Part shown: positions 60,783-64,000 of the stretch, one piece after another | Position numbering within the stretch: position 1 is the stretch's first letter | Layout: each line of letters opens with the position of its first letter | Assembly: GCA_934351925.1 (NCBI GenBank) | Contig: CAKRJT010000012.1 | Span: forward strand, 27,441 to 91,440 | Origin: an uncultured Lachnospiraceae bacterium | Lineage (GTDB): Bacteria; Bacillota; Clostridia; Lachnospirales; Lachnospiraceae | DNA length: 64,000 bases | Direction: 5' to 3' | Translations under genes and position numbers: made by a program | Notes under the pieces: generated by a model | Seen by the model: the letters and a program-made list of their open reading frames with translations, nothing else | Told to the model about the DNA's origin: nothing | Database searches by the model: none

Positions 60783-60839
60783 GTATAAACAGTATATAAC
60801 AGTTGGTATCTGTTGTCAACTGTTATATACTGTTTATAC
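60783..60839 (-). promoter_or_regulatory. Promoter and very large palindromic operator of the GntR-ABC operon
   Basis: A perfect inverted repeat of 23-bp arms (60783-60805 and 60817-60839) with an 11-bp centre. The promoter TTGACA (60814-60819), 17 bases, TATACT (60791-60796) on the minus strand lies entirely inside it, so bound repressor would cover both boxes. Confidence 0.85.
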
Positions 60840-60902
60840 ATTCAAATTTATTATATAAGACTCAGATATCAAAACATGCTTTCACAACTTAAATATATAT
60901 AT

Positions 60903-61027
60903 CATGTTATATTTATGCATATCAGCTCCGTTGTACAAAGCAAGTTATTCTAATGACTCTGTGAAGCTCTTTTATACTCTAGCCATCGTTGCAAAATCAG
61001 CCATCCATGGCTGTTTGCAACTCAGCC
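60903..61027. repeat. Partial second copy of the palindromic MITE-like element
   Basis: Shares TTTATGCATATCAGCTCC, TTCTAA-GACTCTG and a 39-bp identical block (60987-61025 with 30947-30985) containing the central hairpin with the first element. The right half and the 18-bp ends are missing. It lies between the GntR operator and the antitoxin gene. Confidence 0.75.
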
Positions 61028-61090
61028 GGCATTACTGCAATATGAATGAATCAATATTAAAATGTATTAAAAAAGTAAGGATGTACTGTT

Positions 61091-61393
61091 ATGTCAAGTA
61101 CGATTCAAGTCCGCGTAGATGATGAATTGAAAACTCAGTCTGACAACCTTTTCAGGGATTTAGGGACTGATACAACCACAGCTATAAGAATGTTTCTTAA
61201 ACAGGCGGTTGCAGCTAATGGATTTCCGTTTGAGATAAAGCGCATAAAAAATGAAGAATCTACAGCTTATCTGCCACTTTCCGAAGAAGAATTATTCGCA
61301 AAGCTGGCAGAGTCACGCGCCCACGCTGAAGCTGGTCAAATCAAAGATGCTGATACTGTGATTTCAAATATGAGAAAAAAATATGGATTATAA
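61091..61393 (+). CDS. RelB/DinJ-family antitoxin
   Basis: 100 residues. Ribbon-helix-helix N terminus (STIQVRVDDELKTQSDNLFRDLGTDTTTAIRMFLKQAVAANGFPFEI) typical of RelB/DinJ, and a charged C-terminal toxin-binding tail. It overlaps the toxin frame by 11 bases. With the toxin truncated it is effectively an orphan antitoxin. Confidence 0.9.
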   Translation: MSSTIQVRVDDELKTQSDNLFRDLGTDTTTAIRMFLKQAVAANGFPFEIKRIKNEESTAYLPLSEEELFAKLAESRAHAEAGQIKDADTVISNMRKKYGL

Positions 61394-61502
61394 AATAGTA
61401 CTTACTACCGATGCCGAAAGTCAGTTAGATGCTTTTATCAGATATCTGCTTTTCGAAAAGAAAAATGAACAGGCTGCAATGAAGCTTTTAAATGACTTTG
61501 CA
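61383..61502 (+). pseudogene. Truncated RelE/ParE-type toxin
   Basis: The frame starts MDYKIVLTTDAESQLDAFIR and reads as the first 39 residues of a RelE/ParE-fold toxin (normally about 90-100), then changes near 61500 into sequence antisense to the M56 gene. All C-terminal catalytic residues are lost. The break lies within a few bases of the stop codon of the M56 gene. Confidence 0.7.
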
Positions 61503-61511
61503 TCAGGCTCC

Positions 61512-64000
61512 TTATCCCCAATCTGCCGGACTCATTTCCCTATAATACAGCTCAATATCTCCCTGCTCTATATAATGGTCTGCCGCCTTATCATATTGCA
61601 GCGGAATTGACATGAATATATATCCGTTTCCTCGGGTTCTGCTCCCCTGATTTACCCGGAAACGAATATCCTGCTTCACCTCATAAGGATATTCGGCAGC
61701 TATGACCGTGTCAAAGAATACGGGCTCTATCACAAAATCATCAAGTCCGTCCTTGTCCGCATCTTCAACGATACATTCCGTCTGATATGTCTCGCCGCTG
61801 TTCATCACGAACTCTGCCGACACATAAACCTTATCATCATCCCCTATCCACGCATCCGTAAGCTTGTATTCCCTGACGTAATCGCGAACCTTTAGGTCAT
61901 TTCCGTCATTACTGTAAGAGTCAACCAATGCTGACAACGGTTCAAGCCCTATGAGCTGATTTCTCTCACAGCCTCCCAGATATGCGTGGATGTACAGCTC
62001 TGCCTTTCCGTCCTCATTGACATCGACCAAGCTGATTGTGACATAGTTCTCTGTCGCGAATGCCAGCCCGACGGGCACTGAAATATACTCCCCTCCATGA
62101 TATATTCCATAGGCATCTCCATTCTCCTGAGTAATCAATACATCATACTGCTCATTATAAAGTGCTCTAAGCCATTCACCATCCATGCCTGCCGCACAAG
62201 GTATGAAATCCTGATAAAGTGACTCTGCAATCTCCAGCTTCTGCTCCATCCACTTACCATGAGTATCCGCAGTATCAAGCTCTATACCCTTCGCAGTGTC
62301 CGCTTCCTTCCACTCAAAATTCTCATCAAGCTGTCCTGCAATTCCGCCCGATTCCGTTCTATCCAGGACAGACCCGGACTGAAATACCAACTTCCCGGAA
62401 TTCAGCTTATACGTCAATGACGCGGCAAACTTAATATTATTTTCATCGGACAGCCATATATTTACATAGTAATCTATGGAATCAACCGCTAAGCCGTCCT
62501 CAGTCTCCCTGAGATTGAAGCCGCTTCCAAGCTCCTGCCCGAAGCCGGCCGCAACACTTTTACTCAGTCCGTCCGCGCTGTCCGCAGCTATAATCCTTCC
62601 ATCGCTGTCCCATACAACACCCTCAAACGATTCCCTCAGCTCCTTTAAGAACTTATTCTTTCCCGGCTTGCTGCAGTCATACACTCTTATGTTCTGCTCA
62701 TAATCAACCTTTACCTCAAGAATATAGTTATCATAAGCCCTCGCCGTCACAATATTCCGTGACGGAATACCGACACACTCAAGTCCGTTATCCTGCCTGT
62801 CCAAAACGAACGTCCTATACACATTAGGGTCATCAGTGCTGTACTGACACTTAAGTATTCTCTCCGGCTCGCCGTCACCATCAATGTCAACCTCCGCACT
62901 GTAATCATATATTCCTGCCGGAGCAATGTTCTCATCAAGCTTGACACTGTCCTTATCCCACACAACCGTCGAATTGTCCTGCCCGTCGTTTACCACCTTC
63001 ACACCTGTTCCCGTAACGCTGCCTTCCAAATCGTCTGATACCCTGCCCGAAGTAAAACGCAGTGTGTCCGATATCTGCATCATCTTCTCAGGTGTCATCG
63101 GATTCTCAACCTTCTGTGAATCATCCTTTGAATTGGTTCCACAGGCAGCAAGCACGATAGCACATACGCCAACCATAACCGCCGTAACAATACGGCTGAA
63201 TTTCTTATATTTAAGGACATTCTTAATCCTGCCCTTTACAGACACTTCACCGAAGCCCGGCTGAAATAGAGCATTAAACCTTCCATGTGAAGCACAGTTT
63301 AACAGTGCATATGAGTACCTCTTCACGACCTCACATTCACTCATGCCGTCCGTAATGCGTGTCTGCTCGGTAATCATCTTTCCAATCACGGCTTCATCGC
63401 AGCTCATCTCCATGTCCCTTCCCATGACATAGAATGCCGCCCACACAAGCGGATTGAACCAGTGGATGCATAAAAGCACGAACGCCAGCGGCTTCACAAT
63501 ATAATCATGTCTCTGAATATGATAGTTCTCATGAAGCAGCACATACTCAGAAGCTCCGCTCTCTATAAAGCTCGGCATATATATTCTTGGGTGCACAAAG
63601 CCAAACACGAACGGCGAGGTAATTCTGTCCGAATGATATACATTTCTCTCTGACCATATGGCATTGCGAACCTTCCTTGCCATCACGATATAAGCCGCTA
63701 TACCATACACAAGCATAACTGCCATTCCGACAATCCATACAATCGCTGCAAGCTTAAGTATGTTAAAATCCCCCGTCACAGTATGCGTCATCGTACCCGC
63801 AGTGCCGCCTGATACCATGCCAGTCATCGTGCCTGACACTGCACCTGATATCATGTCAGTCGTTGCGCCTGCCGCTGCTCCCGATGCCGCGTTATTCATC
63901 GCACCTGACACTGCATCCGATACCATGTCAGTCGTTGCGCCTGCCGCTGCTCCCGATGCCGCGTTATTCATCGCACCTGACACTGCATCCGATACCATGT
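61512..64000 (-). CDS. BlaR1-like M56 peptidase sensor protein, 5' end outside window
   Basis: At least 828 residues; the frame is open to the right edge, so the N terminus is missing. In order: two near-perfect 24-residue repeats (Ala/Gly/Ser-rich, DMVSDAVSGAMNNAASGAAA...), diverged repeats, a membrane helix, the M56 domain with the zinc motif HENYH and DMEMSCDEAVIG, a membrane helix ending in AACGTNSKD, and a ~500-residue extracellular domain with no recognised family. BlaR1-type proteins sense beta-lactams or cell-wall stress and cleave a BlaI repressor; none is visible here. Confidence 0.88.
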   Translation of the reverse strand, partial: MVSDAVSGAMNNAASGAAAGATTDMVSDAVSGAMNNAASGAAAGATTDMISGAVSGTMTGMVSGGTAGTMTHTVTGDFNILKLAAIVWIVGMAVMLVYGIAAYIVMARKVRNAIWSERNVYHSDRITSPFVFGFVHPRIYMPSFIESGASEYVLLHENYHIQRHDYIVKPLAFVLLCIHWFNPLVWAAFYVMGRDMEMSCDEAVIGKMITEQTRITDGMSECEVVKRYSYALLNCASHGRFNALFQPGFGEVSVKGRIKNVLKYKKFSRIVTAVMVGVCAIVLAACGTNSKDDSQKVENPMTPEKMMQISDTLRFTSGRVSDDLEGSVTGTGVKVVNDGQDNSTVVWDKDSVKLDENIAPAGIYDYSAEVDIDGDGEPERILKCQYSTDDPNVYRTFVLDRQDNGLECVGIPSRNIVTARAYDNYILEVKVDYEQNIRVYDCSKPGKNKFLKELRESFEGVVWDSDGRIIAADSADGLSKSVAAGFGQELGSGFNLRETEDGLAVDSIDYYVNIWLSDENNIKFAASLTYKLNSGKLVFQSGSVLDRTESGGIAGQLDENFEWKEADTAKGIELDTADTHGKWMEQKLEIAESLYQDFIPCAAGMDGEWLRALYNEQYDVLITQENGDAYGIYHGGEYISVPVGLAFATENYVTISLVDVNEDGKAELYIHAYLGGCERNQLIGLEPLSALVDSYSNDGNDLKVRDYVREYKLTDAWIGDDDKVYVSAEFVMNSGETYQTECIVEDADKDGLDDFVIEPVFFDTVIAAEYPYEVKQDIRFRVNQGSRTRGNGYIFMSIPLQYDKAADHYIEQGDIELYYREMSPADWG
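63853..64000. repeat. 72-bp coding tandem repeat in the M56 gene
   Basis: Two consecutive units of 72 bp (24 codons), almost identical, run to the window edge, followed inward by a diverged third. A period divisible by three keeps the frame, so copy number may vary without breaking the gene. Confidence 0.85.

Noticed and set aside
61500..61610. C-terminal half of the 75-codon toxin frame
   Set aside because: After residue 39 the frame is antisense to the end of the M56 gene and no longer resembles the RelE/ParE fold.

Overview
The window looks like chromosome of an anaerobic Firmicute of the family Lachnospiraceae (Roseburia / Agathobacter / Lachnospira type). The reasons are a Lachnospiraceae-style flagellin, a complete Firmicute S10-spc-alpha ribosomal cluster that continues into ecfA1-ecfA2-ecfT-truA, a phosphoketolase, and strong AGGAGG-type ribosome binding sites throughout. 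This is inference from gene content; I cannot assign a genus. I saw no rRNA, tRNA or CRISPR array.

Layout. 1-5.2 kb: the end of an AraC regulator, phosphoketolase (xfp) and enolase (eno), both glycolytic genes with their own terminators. 5.4-13 kb: a cytoplasmic hybrid histidine kinase overlapping truA, a two-domain polyphosphate kinase 2, and the energizing module of ECF vitamin transporters. 13-29.5 kb: about 30 ribosomal and housekeeping genes on the minus strand (rplQ, rpoA, rpsD, rpsK, rpsM, rpmJ, infA, map, adk, secY and the S10/spc ribosomal proteins), with a structured 270-nt leader in front of rpsJ. 29.5-38.4 kb: an rRNA-methyltransferase-like gene, a palindromic MITE-like element, a CsoR-regulated copper efflux operon, an HD-GYP protein, a PfkB-type kinase and an HD hydrolase. 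38.4-40.8 kb: an IS607-family transposon (serine recombinase plus TnpB) lying between the two ends of a broken Rpn-type nuclease gene.

41-46 kb is the most interesting part. A flagellin gene with a CsrA-type binding hairpin in its leader lies downstream of a divergent csrA. Next to csrA is a 0.8-kb segment bounded by two 26-bp near-palindromes whose 4-bp cores are in inverted orientation. The segment carries a small FimB/FimE-sized tyrosine recombinase and, at its far end, outward-facing promoters that now point away from csrA-flagellin. If the segment flips, those promoters would read into csrA and flagellin. I propose a self-encoded invertible promoter switch for flagellin, seen here in the OFF orientation.

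46-64 kb: aspS; a three-gene DUF3791-DUF3990-DUF3791 cassette that looks toxin/antitoxin-like; a two-component system with an FtsX/MacB-type ABC exporter; ftsH with an HdeD-like protein; a cytidylate-kinase-like gene; an SLC13/ArsB-type permease; a GntR-ABC operon under a very large palindromic operator; an antitoxin with a truncated toxin; and the 3' part of a BlaR1/M56 sensor gene with 72-bp coding repeats at the right edge. Two families of dispersed non-coding repeats (a ~300-bp foldback element and a 75-bp tandem unit) occur at two loci each.
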